From an uncultured Prevotellaceae bacterium (GTDB taxonomy: Bacteria > Bacteroidota > Bacteroidia > Bacteroidales > Muribaculaceae): a DNA stretch of 64,000 nucleotides. The translations under genes and the position numbers were made by a program. Each line of letters starts with the position of its first letter. Positions within the stretch are counted from its first letter, which is position 1. Positions 26,449 to 35,062 of this stretch are shown here, piece after piece. The DNA lies in contig ONGE01000003.1 in NCBI GenBank assembly GCA_900317325.1, positions 57,159 to 121,158 on the forward strand, read 5' to 3'. The notes below the pieces were generated by a model. The model was not told the origin of the DNA, did no database searches, and saw nothing but the letters and a program-made list of their open reading frames with translations.

Positions 26449-27570
26449 ATGATACAGAGACAAATTGAATCCAGCTTGAAACAAGACTTCGGTCAAGGTA
26501 AAGTAATCGTGCTACTCGGTGCGCGTCAAGTGGGAAAAACCACAATGATTGATGCATTAAGTCACGGCACCAGTGACGTCCTAATACTCAATTGTGACGA
26601 TCATGAAGACGTCTTGCTCATCGAGGGGAGAAGCACAACAGAGTTGAGGGCACTGCTGTCACCTTATCAATATGTCTTCATCGATGAGGCCCAAAGGGTC
26701 AAGAACATCGGGCTGACGATTAAAAAGATGGCCGACTTGAAACTCCCGACTCAGGTAATTGTTACAGGATCATCGTCATTGGAATTGGCCAACGACATCA
26801 ATGAGCCAGCTACAGGCCGCACAATCGAGTACAGGCTATATCCCTTGTCTCTTTCAGAATTGGCTCAGGAAACCAGTGAACGTGAAGAATCACGAATGCT
26901 GCAACAACGGCTCATTTATGGATGCTATCCAGGAGTTGTCACCGATAGTGCTCATGCCAAGCGCACGCTAGCGACTTTGGCCAACGATTATTTGTATAAG
27001 GACATTTTAGCCTATCGGGGCATCAAGAAGCCTGAAGTGTTGCAGAAACTTGTGCGGGCTCTTGCACTGCAAGTGGGTAGCGAAGTCTCTTATAATGAAT
27101 TGAGCAACCTTTTAGGAATTGACAAGGAGACTGTAGAGAGCTATATCGGGCTGCTGGAGAAATGTTTTGTCGTTTTCCGCCTTGATTCTTTCAGCCGAAA
27201 CCTGCGCAACGAAATCAAGAAGGGGAAAAAAGTCTATTTCTATGACAACGGCATCCGCAATGCAGTTATTTCCAATTTCGCTCCCCTTGAGCTGAGGATG
27301 GATAATGGCGCCTTGTGGGAAAATCTGATGGTGAGCGAACGCATCAAACGCAACATGTATAGCGGCAGTTTTGCACAGTTGTATTTTTGGCGCACTCATG
27401 ACCAAAAAGAAATAGACCTGATTGAGGAGGAGGATGGAATGATACGAGCATTTGAGTTCAAATGGAATCCACGCGCCAAATCACGCGTGCCTGAACAGTT
27501 CATCAAGACGTATTCTCCGAACATGTTTTCTGTCATCACCCCCGATAACTTTTGGGACTTTGTAAAGTGA
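26449..27570 (+). CDS. AAA ATPase with DUF4143 domain
   Basis: 373 residues from the ATG at 26449; a TTG at 26419 is in frame but lies inside the promoter box. Walker A is G24-ARQVGKTT, Walker B is VFIDEAQ near residue 80, and the arginine-rich sensor region follows TGSSSLEL. The C-terminal DUF4143 domain (about 180-330) is nuclease-like, with FKWNPRAKSRVP near its end. These proteins are very common in gut Bacteroidales in many copies per genome and have no settled function. A more distant relative lies at 59384-60718. Confidence 0.88.
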   Translation: MIQRQIESSLKQDFGQGKVIVLLGARQVGKTTMIDALSHGTSDVLILNCDDHEDVLLIEGRSTTELRALLSPYQYVFIDEAQRVKNIGLTIKKMADLKLPTQVIVTGSSSLELANDINEPATGRTIEYRLYPLSLSELAQETSEREESRMLQQRLIYGCYPGVVTDSAHAKRTLATLANDYLYKDILAYRGIKKPEVLQKLVRALALQVGSEVSYNELSNLLGIDKETVESYIGLLEKCFVVFRLDSFSRNLRNEIKKGKKVYFYDNGIRNAVISNFAPLELRMDNGALWENLMVSERIKRNMYSGSFAQLYFWRTHDQKEIDLIEEEDGMIRAFEFKWNPRAKSRVPEQFIKTYSPNMFSVITPDNFWDFVK

Positions 27571-27615
27571 TGGAGTTTTCAACAAAGTTTGGTTTGATTT
27601 AATATAGTATTGAAT

Positions 27616-28035
27616 ATGGCGAAGAAGATTTATTTTGCGGGGTCAATTCGTGGCGGGCGTGTAGACGCCGACCTGTATAACCGCATCATCACTTATATCC
27701 AGCGCACAGATGTGGTGCTCACCGAGCACGTGGGCAAGAGCAACCTGAGCCTGACGGAGCAGGGTCGCGAACGCGATGCGCGCATCTATGACCAGGACAC
27801 GGCTTGGCTGCGCGAGAGCGACCTGCTCATCGGCGAGTGCACCTGCCCCTCACTGGGTGTGGGCTACGAACTGGCCTATGCCGAGGCTCATGGCATCCCG
27901 TGCCACATTTTCTACGACCGGAGCAAGACGCAGCTGTCGGCCATGCTCACGGGTAATCCCTACTTCCACATCCACCCTTATACCGCCGAGGACGAGATTT
28001 ATCCTCTGCTTGATGAAATCCTGAGGGCGGAATAA
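27616..28035 (+). CDS. Nucleoside 2-deoxyribosyltransferase-like (DNPH1/Rcl type)
   Basis: 139 residues from the ATG at 27616; two codons of in-frame sequence upstream begin with TTG. Family signatures are IYFAGSIRGGR at the N-terminus and the catalytic-glutamate block GVGYELAYAE. Members cleave the N-glycosidic bond of deoxynucleoside 5'-monophosphates or transfer deoxyribose, cleaning the nucleotide pool in the cytoplasm. The opening matches the 5'-phosphate hydrolase (DNPH1) more than true transferases. Confidence 0.82.
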   Translation: MAKKIYFAGSIRGGRVDADLYNRIITYIQRTDVVLTEHVGKSNLSLTEQGRERDARIYDQDTAWLRESDLLIGECTCPSLGVGYELAYAEAHGIPCHIFYDRSKTQLSAMLTGNPYFHIHPYTAEDEIYPLLDEILRAE

Positions 28036-28071
28036 TCCATTATTGTAAATCTTATCAAAACGCTTCAAATC

Positions 28072-28461
28072 ATGCTACATCTGAATAAAGTACATCACAT
28101 CGCCATTATCTGCTCGGACTATCAACGGACCCTCGACTTCTACACCCGCGTGGTCGGTTGCCAAATACTTGGAGAGCATTGGCGCGAGGAGCAACAGTCC
28201 TACCTGACTAAGCTGGCACTGAACGGTGACTACGTCATCGAGTTGTTCTCGTTCAATTCCCCGCCACAGCGGCAATCCTATCCCGAGGCAGCGGGTCTGC
28301 GGCATCTGGCTTTTGAGGTGGATGACATCGTGGCCGAAGTCGAGGAACTGGACCGCATGGGCGTGGCTCATGAGGAAATCAGGACCGACGCTACTACCGG
28401 CAAGCGTTTCGTCTTTTTCAACGACCCTGACGGACAGCCCCTCGAAATGTACGAGAAGTAA
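28072..28461 (+). CDS. VOC family protein (glyoxalase-like)
   Basis: 129 residues, one complete vicinal-oxygen-chelate domain of two beta-alpha-beta-beta-beta modules. Candidate metal ligands sit at the expected places: His in KVHHIAII, Glu in VIELFSF, His in LRHLAFEV and Glu in PLEMYEK. It most resembles the YaeR/SMU1112c group, whose substrate is unknown, and methylglyoxal lyase activity cannot be assumed. It has its own short spacer (36 nt) after the nucleoside enzyme. Confidence 0.85.
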   Translation: MLHLNKVHHIAIICSDYQRTLDFYTRVVGCQILGEHWREEQQSYLTKLALNGDYVIELFSFNSPPQRQSYPEAAGLRHLAFEVDDIVAEVEELDRMGVAHEEIRTDATTGKRFVFFNDPDGQPLEMYEK

Positions 28462-28484
28462 TTTCATAATTTACTACGATTTTG

Positions 28485-29150
28485 ATGAAACGAGGAACGA
28501 TACATAATGCCAACGAACTGATGAACCTGATTCAGGAAATCGGGTTCCTGCCGTTGCTGTACAGTGGCATCGGCGGCTTCTCGGCCGAGGAGATGGTAGA
28601 TGCCGACTGCCGATATGTGGTCTATGACGACGGATGGGACTGGCCATTGTGGAAGTGGAAAGGCCCTATTGTTACCGAGGGCAGCTGTGTGTACGGCAAG
28701 TTCTTTGACAAGAAGGCCGGATTCGTGAGCCGCGAGTGGTGGCCCGACCTGTACAATTGGCGACGTCACGCCTGCCCTGCCCCGGCGCCGGGATCGGTCG
28801 AGGAGGCTATCCTGATGACTCTGCGTGAGCAAGGCAGCCTCATCACACGCGAGTTGCGTGCCGCCTGCGGTTTCAACGGTCCCAAGATGCGCAGCCGCTT
28901 CGACGGCTATGTGACACGCCTGCAGATGGCATGCCGCATCGTCACCCAAGACTTTGTCTATCCCCGCGACAAGCACAATCGCGAGTACGGTTGGGGATGG
29001 GCGTTGTTGACCACTCCCGAACAACTGCTGGGCAAGGAGGATTGTCTGTGCGACCGCACTCCCGAGAAATCACTCGAACGCATTCTGGAGCACCTTAAGG
29101 CTTTCCTGCCCGAAGCCAGCGAACAACAGCTTATGAAACTCATCAAATAA
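28485..29150 (+). CDS. AlkZ-related / YcaQ-like winged-helix protein, probable
   Basis: 221 residues from the ATG at 28485. The tryptophan-rich centre (DDGWDWPLWKWKG and REWWPDLYNWRR) and the helical end resemble a short group in Bacteroidota named as AlkZ-related. True AlkZ/YcaQ glycosylases are about 400 residues and carry a QxQ catalytic motif that I do not see, so DNA glycosylase activity is doubtful. Residues about 105-165 (EEAILMTLREQGSLITREL) look like a winged helix. Cytoplasmic. I recognise the group but not its function. Confidence 0.6.
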   Translation: MKRGTIHNANELMNLIQEIGFLPLLYSGIGGFSAEEMVDADCRYVVYDDGWDWPLWKWKGPIVTEGSCVYGKFFDKKAGFVSREWWPDLYNWRRHACPAPAPGSVEEAILMTLREQGSLITRELRAACGFNGPKMRSRFDGYVTRLQMACRIVTQDFVYPRDKHNREYGWGWALLTTPEQLLGKEDCLCDRTPEKSLERILEHLKAFLPEASEQQLMKLIK

Positions 29151-29162
29151 AACGATAACATC

Positions 29163-29531
29163 ATGAAAAGAATACTCATAGCCTTCATCATGCTCATGGC
29201 GTTCACCGCCATGCAGGCCCAAAAAATCAGTTACATCGAAACCAAGAGTTCGTGGCACTACGTCTATGACGAAAAAGGGAAGAAAGTGCACACTTTCAGC
29301 ACCAGCCAGGGCGAGGTGGTCGCTTACAGCGAGTCGTTCTACATCCTGAAGAAGAGCGGTTGGTACTACACCTGCAACGCCAAGGGGAAAAAGCTGCACA
29401 CCTTCTCGGTGAGCAACGTGGGCGAAATCCTGTCGGCTGCTGGGGACACCTTCACGAGCTTAAAGAGCGGGTGGATCTACACCTGGGACAAGAACGGCAA
29501 GAAACTCGCCACGCGCAGCGCCAATCATTAG
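29163..29531 (+). CDS. Small exported protein with three internal repeats
   Basis: 122 residues with a signal peptide ending near residue 19. The mature part has three repeats of about 38 residues, each opening S-W-x-Y or SGWxYx and running to GKKxHTFS (last copy GKKLATRS). The pattern suggests a small beta-sheet meander, such as propeller-like blades. There is no cysteine-rich or catalytic motif. It starts 12 nt after the previous gene and may share its transcript. Function unknown. Confidence 0.65.
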   Translation: MKRILIAFIMLMAFTAMQAQKISYIETKSSWHYVYDEKGKKVHTFSTSQGEVVAYSESFYILKKSGWYYTCNAKGKKLHTFSVSNVGEILSAAGDTFTSLKSGWIYTWDKNGKKLATRSANH

Positions 29532-29575
29532 TGATGCATCCCCGCTACAGAACTAACAACTATTAACACTCAAAA

Positions 29576-29607
29576 TTTGCATTTTTCGAACTTTTTTCAT
29601 ATATTTG
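29576..29607 (+). promoter_or_regulatory. Promoter for sbcDC
   Basis: TTTG (29576-29579) and TATATTTG (29600-29607), 20 nt apart. They predict a leader of about 60 nt before the sbcD ATG at 29675. Confidence 0.65.
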
Positions 29608-29674
29608 TGCTAAGAAAAATTCAAGGAGAGAAAACAGTGTGAACATCAACTAAACACATCAACGACATCAACCT

Positions 29675-30877
29675 ATGTTCAAATTCTTACACACCAGTGA
29701 CTGGCATCTGGGCCAGAATTTCTATGGCTATGACCGTAGCGAGGAACAGCGCGACTTCTTGGCCCAATTGGCCGACATCGTGCGCAAACACACACCCGAC
29801 GCCCTGCTCGTGAGCGGCGACATCTTCCATACTGCCGCTCCGTCGAATGCAGCCGTCAACCTCTATGTCGAGGGAATGCTCAACATCCACAAGGCCTGCC
29901 CCACGATGGCCATCATCGTCATCGCCGGCAACCACGACAGCGCATCGCGTCTCGACAGCGACAAGCGACTGTGGGAACTGGCCGGTGTCACCGTGATGGG
30001 CACCGTCGCCCGCGACAAGAACGGCAAGGCCGACATCGGCAGCCACATCATCAAGGTGGGCGACAAGGGTATCGTGGCCGCCGTTCCGTTTGCCTACCCC
30101 AGCAGTTTTCCCGTACCGGCAGGAATGGACGACATTGAACGTGAACAGCGCCAGAAGACCTATTTCCAGGCCCTGCTCGAGCAAGCCAACCACAAAAACG
30201 CCGACCAGCTGCCCGTGGTGCTGATGGCCCACTTGGCGGTAAGCAACAGCGACTTCACGGGCCATGACCGCGACATGAAGATGGAGTGCGTCGACATCAC
30301 CGCCCTGGGTACAGGTTACGACTATGCTGCCCTGGGACACATCCACCGGCCGCAGAATGTAAGCGAACGCGCCCGCTATTGCGGCACCCCGATACCCGTC
30401 AGTTTTGACGAGCAGTGCGAGCACTCGGTAAGCATCGTCGAAATCGACAGGCACGGCGACCTGCCTCGCATCGAGAGCAAGGTCATCAAGAACATCAAGC
30501 CCCTGCGCACCTTGCCAGCCAATGAGCCCGTGGACTTTAAGACCGCCCTGCAGCGGCTGAAAGAATACAACCCCAACGAGCATTCCTATATCAGACTCAA
30601 CGTCAAGGTGAAACAATACCTGCCCAATGGCGCTCAAGAGCAAGCCGCCAAGGCTGTAGCCGACAAGCAATGCCGCTTCTGCGAAATCAAGAAGACCGCA
30701 ACAGTTGCCATCACCCGCAATGCTACCCAAATGACCATCGAGGAATTCAACAAGAAAACGCCCCTCGACATCGCCAACCAGTACTTCATCGACACTTACG
30801 GACACCCCATGAACGATGAGCAGCAAGACATGTTCAATCACATTTATCAACTCATTCAGGAAGAGAACCGCCAATGA
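29675..30877 (+). CDS. sbcD: SbcD nuclease subunit
   Basis: 400 residues. The metallophosphoesterase motifs are in order: D9-x-H11 (SDWHLGQ), SGDIFH near 49, G85-N-H-D88, the MAHLAVS histidine and GHIH near 222. SbcD (Mre11) pairs with SbcC (Rad50) as an ATP-dependent double-strand exonuclease and hairpin endonuclease that processes cruciforms and protein-blocked ends. The stop overlaps the sbcC start by 4 nt, as is common for the pair. Confidence 0.96.
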   Translation: MFKFLHTSDWHLGQNFYGYDRSEEQRDFLAQLADIVRKHTPDALLVSGDIFHTAAPSNAAVNLYVEGMLNIHKACPTMAIIVIAGNHDSASRLDSDKRLWELAGVTVMGTVARDKNGKADIGSHIIKVGDKGIVAAVPFAYPSSFPVPAGMDDIEREQRQKTYFQALLEQANHKNADQLPVVLMAHLAVSNSDFTGHDRDMKMECVDITALGTGYDYAALGHIHRPQNVSERARYCGTPIPVSFDEQCEHSVSIVEIDRHGDLPRIESKVIKNIKPLRTLPANEPVDFKTALQRLKEYNPNEHSYIRLNVKVKQYLPNGAQEQAAKAVADKQCRFCEIKKTATVAITRNATQMTIEEFNKKTPLDIANQYFIDTYGHPMNDEQQDMFNHIYQLIQEENRQ

Positions 30878-33800
30878 AACTCAAACAACTCACCATCGAC
30901 AACATCGCCTCGATAGAACACGCCGAAATCAACTTTGACGCCGCGCCGCTGGCGGGAGAACACCTCTTCCTCATCACCGGCGAGACCGGCTCGGGCAAAT
31001 CGACCATCATCGACTGCCTGTGCCTGGCGCTCTATGGCAACACACCCCGACTGAAAGCCGCCCGCAAAGACGACTACGACACCAAACGCCTCAACGGCCA
31101 GGACGACGAGAAACTCAAAACCGACGACGTGAGGCAACTCCTCAGGCGCGGTGCGGTGACAGCCGACGTCTGCCTGACCTTCGACGACAACGACGGTATC
31201 CCCTACATTGCCAAGTGGCATGTACACCGAGCCAACAAGAAACTGGAGAAGAACATCAAGCAGCCCGAGAGGACCCTGATGACCGATGAGGGTGTCAATC
31301 CGCCCGTATGCCTCCAAGGCAAGAAAGCCATCGACCCCCACATTTTCAAGCTCATCGGGCTGGATATGGACCAGTTCTTCCGCACCGTGGTGCTCGCCCA
31401 AGGCAAATTCGCCGAGTTCCTCAACAGCGAGGAGAAAGACAAAGCCACCTTGCTCGAGAAAATGACCGGCACCGACATTTATGCCAAGGTGGGCAGCAAA
31501 ATCTATGCGGTGTGCGACGACAAGCTGCAAAAATGCAACAACCTGCTCGAGCAACTCCAGAACATTGAGCTGCTGAACGAAGATCAGAAAGCCAGCATTG
31601 GTGATGAAATCGGTGAATTGGGCAAGCAGCAGGCCCTCGTTCAGGTACGACGCGACGGAGCCAAGGCGATGAACGATTGGCTCGATGCCATGGCGCAAAA
31701 CGAGAGGAATCTCGGTCTCAAGCGACAAGAACTCGACAGCAAGCAGGAACAGGCCACTAAGCCCGAATACCTTGAACAACACCAGTTGGTCATCGATTGG
31801 GAGAACACCATCGAACCACGCCGCGAGGCAAGAGACCTGCAGCAAGCGCTGTCGCGCATCAAGCGCATGAAAGAGCAGCAGCCCGCGATGCAGGAGGAAT
31901 TTGACCACTTGTGCGCTGCATTGCGTGCCATCATCGTCAAGACCGAGAAGATGCGCAGCCAGCGTGAGGAAATCGGGGAGTTCATCAAGCAGGAAGCCCC
32001 CAACAAGGGCATGTATGAATCCATCAAGACCATCAAAACTCTCATGGGCCAGCGCAAGCTGGAACAGGACAACATCACCAGTTTCACTAAGACCCTTGAG
32101 CAGGAACAGGACAACCTGCCTAAAGCCGAAGAGCGGGTAAAAGCGACACGAGAAGCCATGCAGCAACAGGACAATCATGTCAAGGAACTGCAAGCCCGAT
32201 ATGATGCCCTGAAACTGAATGATATCACCAAGAGAAAAGATGAGTTGGGCGAGGCTCAACTGGCGTTGACAGTGCTCAAGACCAAAAATGACGCTGTAGC
32301 CCAAGCCACCACACTCATCGAGGGCTTCAAGACCGACCTCGACAACGAACAGCAGGCGCTGGAAAAGGTGAACGCCAGCATCGACAGCAAGCGCGCACTC
32401 AAGACACAGGCCTTTGAGGCCCTGGAGCGTGAGAAAGACTGGAATGCCCTGATCGAGCAAGCCCACAAGTCACTTCACAAGGGCCAGACATGCCCCGTGT
32501 GCGGCAACGTCATCAACGACCTGCAACCCCCAAAGGGGAAGAACGTGCTCGATGAATTAAAGGAGCGGCTTGCACTGGCCACCAGCGACGTGGAGAAAGC
32601 TGAAGCCGCCATCGCCGCCTCGGACAAAGCCATTAAGCGCATCACAAAACAAATCACCGATGCCGAGCGGGACCTCGCCGACCGCATCACCTACCGCGAC
32701 AAGCAGTGGCAACAAACCGCCGCCTTACTGGAAAAATGCGGAAAACAGGCCGGTGAAATGCCCGACAACACCAGGTGCGACACCCTCGTCCAAGCCATTG
32801 AGAGCGATGTTGAGGCCCTGAACGCGACACTAAGGCAAGCCACCGTCCTCAACAACACCATCACGGCCGAGCGCGACAAGCTCACGCAGCTCACCGACGA
32901 ACACAATCAGGCCACAATCCACTACAACAAGGCGATTGACAGCATCAAGCATCAAGGAGAGGTCATCGATGCCAGCAAGGCAAGGTTTAAGGCTCGCACC
33001 GATGAGTTGAACACCTATTTCGCCATGAGTGACTGGGAGACGATCGCCGCTCAGCAGAACGACTTCATTGAGCAACTTGAACTGAAAGCCAACCGTTACC
33101 AGCAACAGGTCAGCACGGCTCAACAGTTGGAACAGTCCATCGGTGTTGCACAGGCGCTCATCCCTGCCATGCAGGAGAACAAGGGCAACATCACGGGGCT
33201 TGTTGACAACGGCACTGTCTGCGACCGGATTCCTGATAATCTTGATGAACTGTGGCGACAATTCGAGAACAAGAACATCAACTGGAACAACGCGCTCGAC
33301 AACGAGAAGAACAGCGCCGAACGTGCCAGCCAAGCACTTGACAAATACCTGAGTGAACACCCCGACATGAGCAAGGAGCGCATCGCGCTCATCGACCAGC
33401 ACAGCCAAGGTGAAATCGCCGGCATCAAGCAGAGTCACAAAGAGCTCGAGGAGCGCATGACTCACATCAAGGGCGAAATCGCCTCGCTGAGCGAACAGCA
33501 CAACGACATCCTGGCTAAAAAGCCCGATTTCCCCGAACAAGACCGCGAGAAACTGGCCGAGATTTTCAATTCCAGTCAAGAGCGATTTGACGAGTTGAAT
33601 GACCAGATTGCCGAGCGCAAAGCGATACTCAAGAACGACGAGGAAAACGTGAAAACCGTAGGCGAGAAAAAGAAGGCACTCGACATAGCCGAGGCCGACT
33701 ATAAACGTTGGGCTGAGCTTTGCGAAGAACTGGGCAGCAAAAACGGAGACAAATTCAAACGGATTGCCCAGAGTTACATCCTGGGTGAACTGCTGCACAG

Positions 33801-34206
33801 CGCCAACGGCTACTTGCAGCAATTCAACGACCGTTATGAGTTGGAAGCCAAACCCGGCTCACTCATCATCCTGGTGCGCGACTTGATGCAAGGCGACCTC
33901 ACATCGGTGAACACCCTGTCGGGCGGAGAAAGTTTCATGGTGTCGCTGGCACTTGCACTGGCCCTGTCGAGCACTACAGGAAAGATGTTCAGTGTGGACA
34001 CCTTATTCATCGACGAGGGCTTCGGGTCACTGAGCGAGAATTATCTCGATAACGTGATGGAGACCCTCAACCGCCTCTACGACATGGGCGGACGACGCGT
34101 GGGCATCATCAGCCACGTGAAACTGCTCAAGGAGCGCGTCACCACACAGATTCAAGTGAGCCGCGACCCCAAGAACAACACCGTCAGCCGGATTGAGATT
34201 GTATAG
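30874..34206 (+). CDS. sbcC: SbcC ATPase subunit
   Basis: 1110 residues, typical for SbcC/Rad50. Walker A is G36-ETGSGKS-T44, two long coiled-coil arms run about 190-520 and 560-950, the zinc hook CPVC is at 540-543, the ABC signature LSGGES at 1015-1020 and Walker B FIDEGFG with D1047-E1048. It dimerises through the zinc hook and controls SbcD access to DNA ends. The hook sits near the middle of the arms, as expected. The message ends in a heptamer tract and then a hairpin terminator. Confidence 0.96.
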   Translation: MKLKQLTIDNIASIEHAEINFDAAPLAGEHLFLITGETGSGKSTIIDCLCLALYGNTPRLKAARKDDYDTKRLNGQDDEKLKTDDVRQLLRRGAVTADVCLTFDDNDGIPYIAKWHVHRANKKLEKNIKQPERTLMTDEGVNPPVCLQGKKAIDPHIFKLIGLDMDQFFRTVVLAQGKFAEFLNSEEKDKATLLEKMTGTDIYAKVGSKIYAVCDDKLQKCNNLLEQLQNIELLNEDQKASIGDEIGELGKQQALVQVRRDGAKAMNDWLDAMAQNERNLGLKRQELDSKQEQATKPEYLEQHQLVIDWENTIEPRREARDLQQALSRIKRMKEQQPAMQEEFDHLCAALRAIIVKTEKMRSQREEIGEFIKQEAPNKGMYESIKTIKTLMGQRKLEQDNITSFTKTLEQEQDNLPKAEERVKATREAMQQQDNHVKELQARYDALKLNDITKRKDELGEAQLALTVLKTKNDAVAQATTLIEGFKTDLDNEQQALEKVNASIDSKRALKTQAFEALEREKDWNALIEQAHKSLHKGQTCPVCGNVINDLQPPKGKNVLDELKERLALATSDVEKAEAAIAASDKAIKRITKQITDAERDLADRITYRDKQWQQTAALLEKCGKQAGEMPDNTRCDTLVQAIESDVEALNATLRQATVLNNTITAERDKLTQLTDEHNQATIHYNKAIDSIKHQGEVIDASKARFKARTDELNTYFAMSDWETIAAQQNDFIEQLELKANRYQQQVSTAQQLEQSIGVAQALIPAMQENKGNITGLVDNGTVCDRIPDNLDELWRQFENKNINWNNALDNEKNSAERASQALDKYLSEHPDMSKERIALIDQHSQGEIAGIKQSHKELEERMTHIKGEIASLSEQHNDILAKKPDFPEQDREKLAEIFNSSQERFDELNDQIAERKAILKNDEENVKTVGEKKKALDIAEADYKRWAELCEELGSKNGDKFKRIAQSYILGELLHSANGYLQQFNDRYELEAKPGSLIILVRDLMQGDLTSVNTLSGGESFMVSLALALALSSTTGKMFSVDTLFIDEGFGSLSENYLDNVMETLNRLYDMGGRRVGIISHVKLLKERVTTQIQVSRDPKNNTVSRIEIV

Positions 34207-34214
34207 GGGAGAGC

Positions 34215-34298
34215 AGGTTAAAGGTTAAAGGTTAAAGGTTAAAGGTTAAAGGTTAAAGATTAAAGGCTAAAGGCTGAAAACTGAAGACTGAAGGCTGA
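34215..34298. repeat. Heptamer repeat tract, 12 units
   Basis: Six exact AGGTTAA units followed by six degenerating ones (AGATTAA, AGGCTAA, AGGCTGA, AAACTGA, AGACTGA, AGGCTGA), immediately after the sbcC stop. This is the longest tract in the window. The gradient from exact to degenerate copies suggests recent growth at one end by slippage. Confidence 0.85.
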
Positions 34299-34311
34299 AG
34301 GCCAAAAATTA

Positions 34312-34342
34312 GGGAGCGGCACAAGAATGCGTCGCTCCCTTT
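34312..34342 (+). terminator. Terminator after sbcC
   Basis: Stem GGGAGCG (34312-34318) with CGCTCCC (34333-34339) and a short TTT. It lies between convergent sbcC and the DUF4251 gene and may serve both. Confidence 0.65.
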
Positions 34343-34357
34343 ATGCCTTACAAATTA

Positions 34358-34849
34358 TCAGTCAAACTTCATCTCACCGTCAAACGAGATGGCATCCCGC
34401 TCTTGGGCAATGATATCGATAATGGATTTGCCGTTGTTGAACACGTCGATACGGAAATAATACACGTCCTCGCCGTTGTTCACCATGAACTCGATATGAG
34501 AACGGTTACTTGTGGGATAGGTAATCGTGTAATTCTCGATTTTACCCTTGAAATTCAAGCCCTTGCCACCACCATAAGGCACACGGTAGGCTTCGCCGAC
34601 GTAGGGAAGATAACTGTCCACCTCGTCGCCGTTCACCTTAAGCTCATAGTTCGACGTCACATGACGAGCCATACCACCCAGCGGTTTCATCCAGTCCACG
34701 GCAATGGTGTAATGGCGCGTGTCAAGACCTTCCTGCACTTGGCGAGTCACCTGAGCCTCACGTTCGGCTTTGGTCAAACCATTACCAGTGCCACACGCAG
34801 TGAGCAGCACCGTCAATGTTGCAAATAAAATCAGATAAATGCGGTTCAT
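34358..34849 (-). CDS. DUF4251 lipoprotein
   Basis: 163 residues with a lipoprotein signal (lipobox LTAC, Cys19). The mature protein fits DUF4251: RHYTIAVDWMKPLGGMARHV, YELKVNGDEVDSYLPYVGEAY, then KGKIENYTI and a closing beta-strand ISFDGEM. The family is specific to Bacteroidota, folds as a beta-barrel-like domain, and has no known role. The variant YLPYVGEAY block is well conserved. Monocistronic by position. Confidence 0.83.
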   Translation of the reverse strand: MNRIYLILFATLTVLLTACGTGNGLTKAEREAQVTRQVQEGLDTRHYTIAVDWMKPLGGMARHVTSNYELKVNGDEVDSYLPYVGEAYRVPYGGGKGLNFKGKIENYTITYPTSNRSHIEFMVNNGEDVYYFRIDVFNNGKSIIDIIAQERDAISFDGEMKFD

Positions 34850-35062
34850 AATACTGTTTAGATTTTAATGTTAAACAACTCGGGAGCTCACATCCAATCG
34901 GGCAACCCTTTTTAATAATTCACACCAATGCGGCAATCTGCCACAATAAACTGTCGCAAATTACGCAAAAATAATAATGAATTCCAAATTATTTTCGGAA
35001 ATTTTTCTTTAATTACCGATTTCAGTACTAAAAGCCCATTTATCGATAAGGGAATACCCTCA

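Noticed and set aside
30856-32466. Long minus-strand open frame (536 codons) opposite sbcC
   Set aside because: It is the antisense shadow of a clear SbcC with all motifs; composition bias in the coiled coil keeps the reverse frame open.
29675-34206. SbcDC as an anti-phage defence pair
   Set aside because: It has the standard housekeeping architecture and no linked defence genes.
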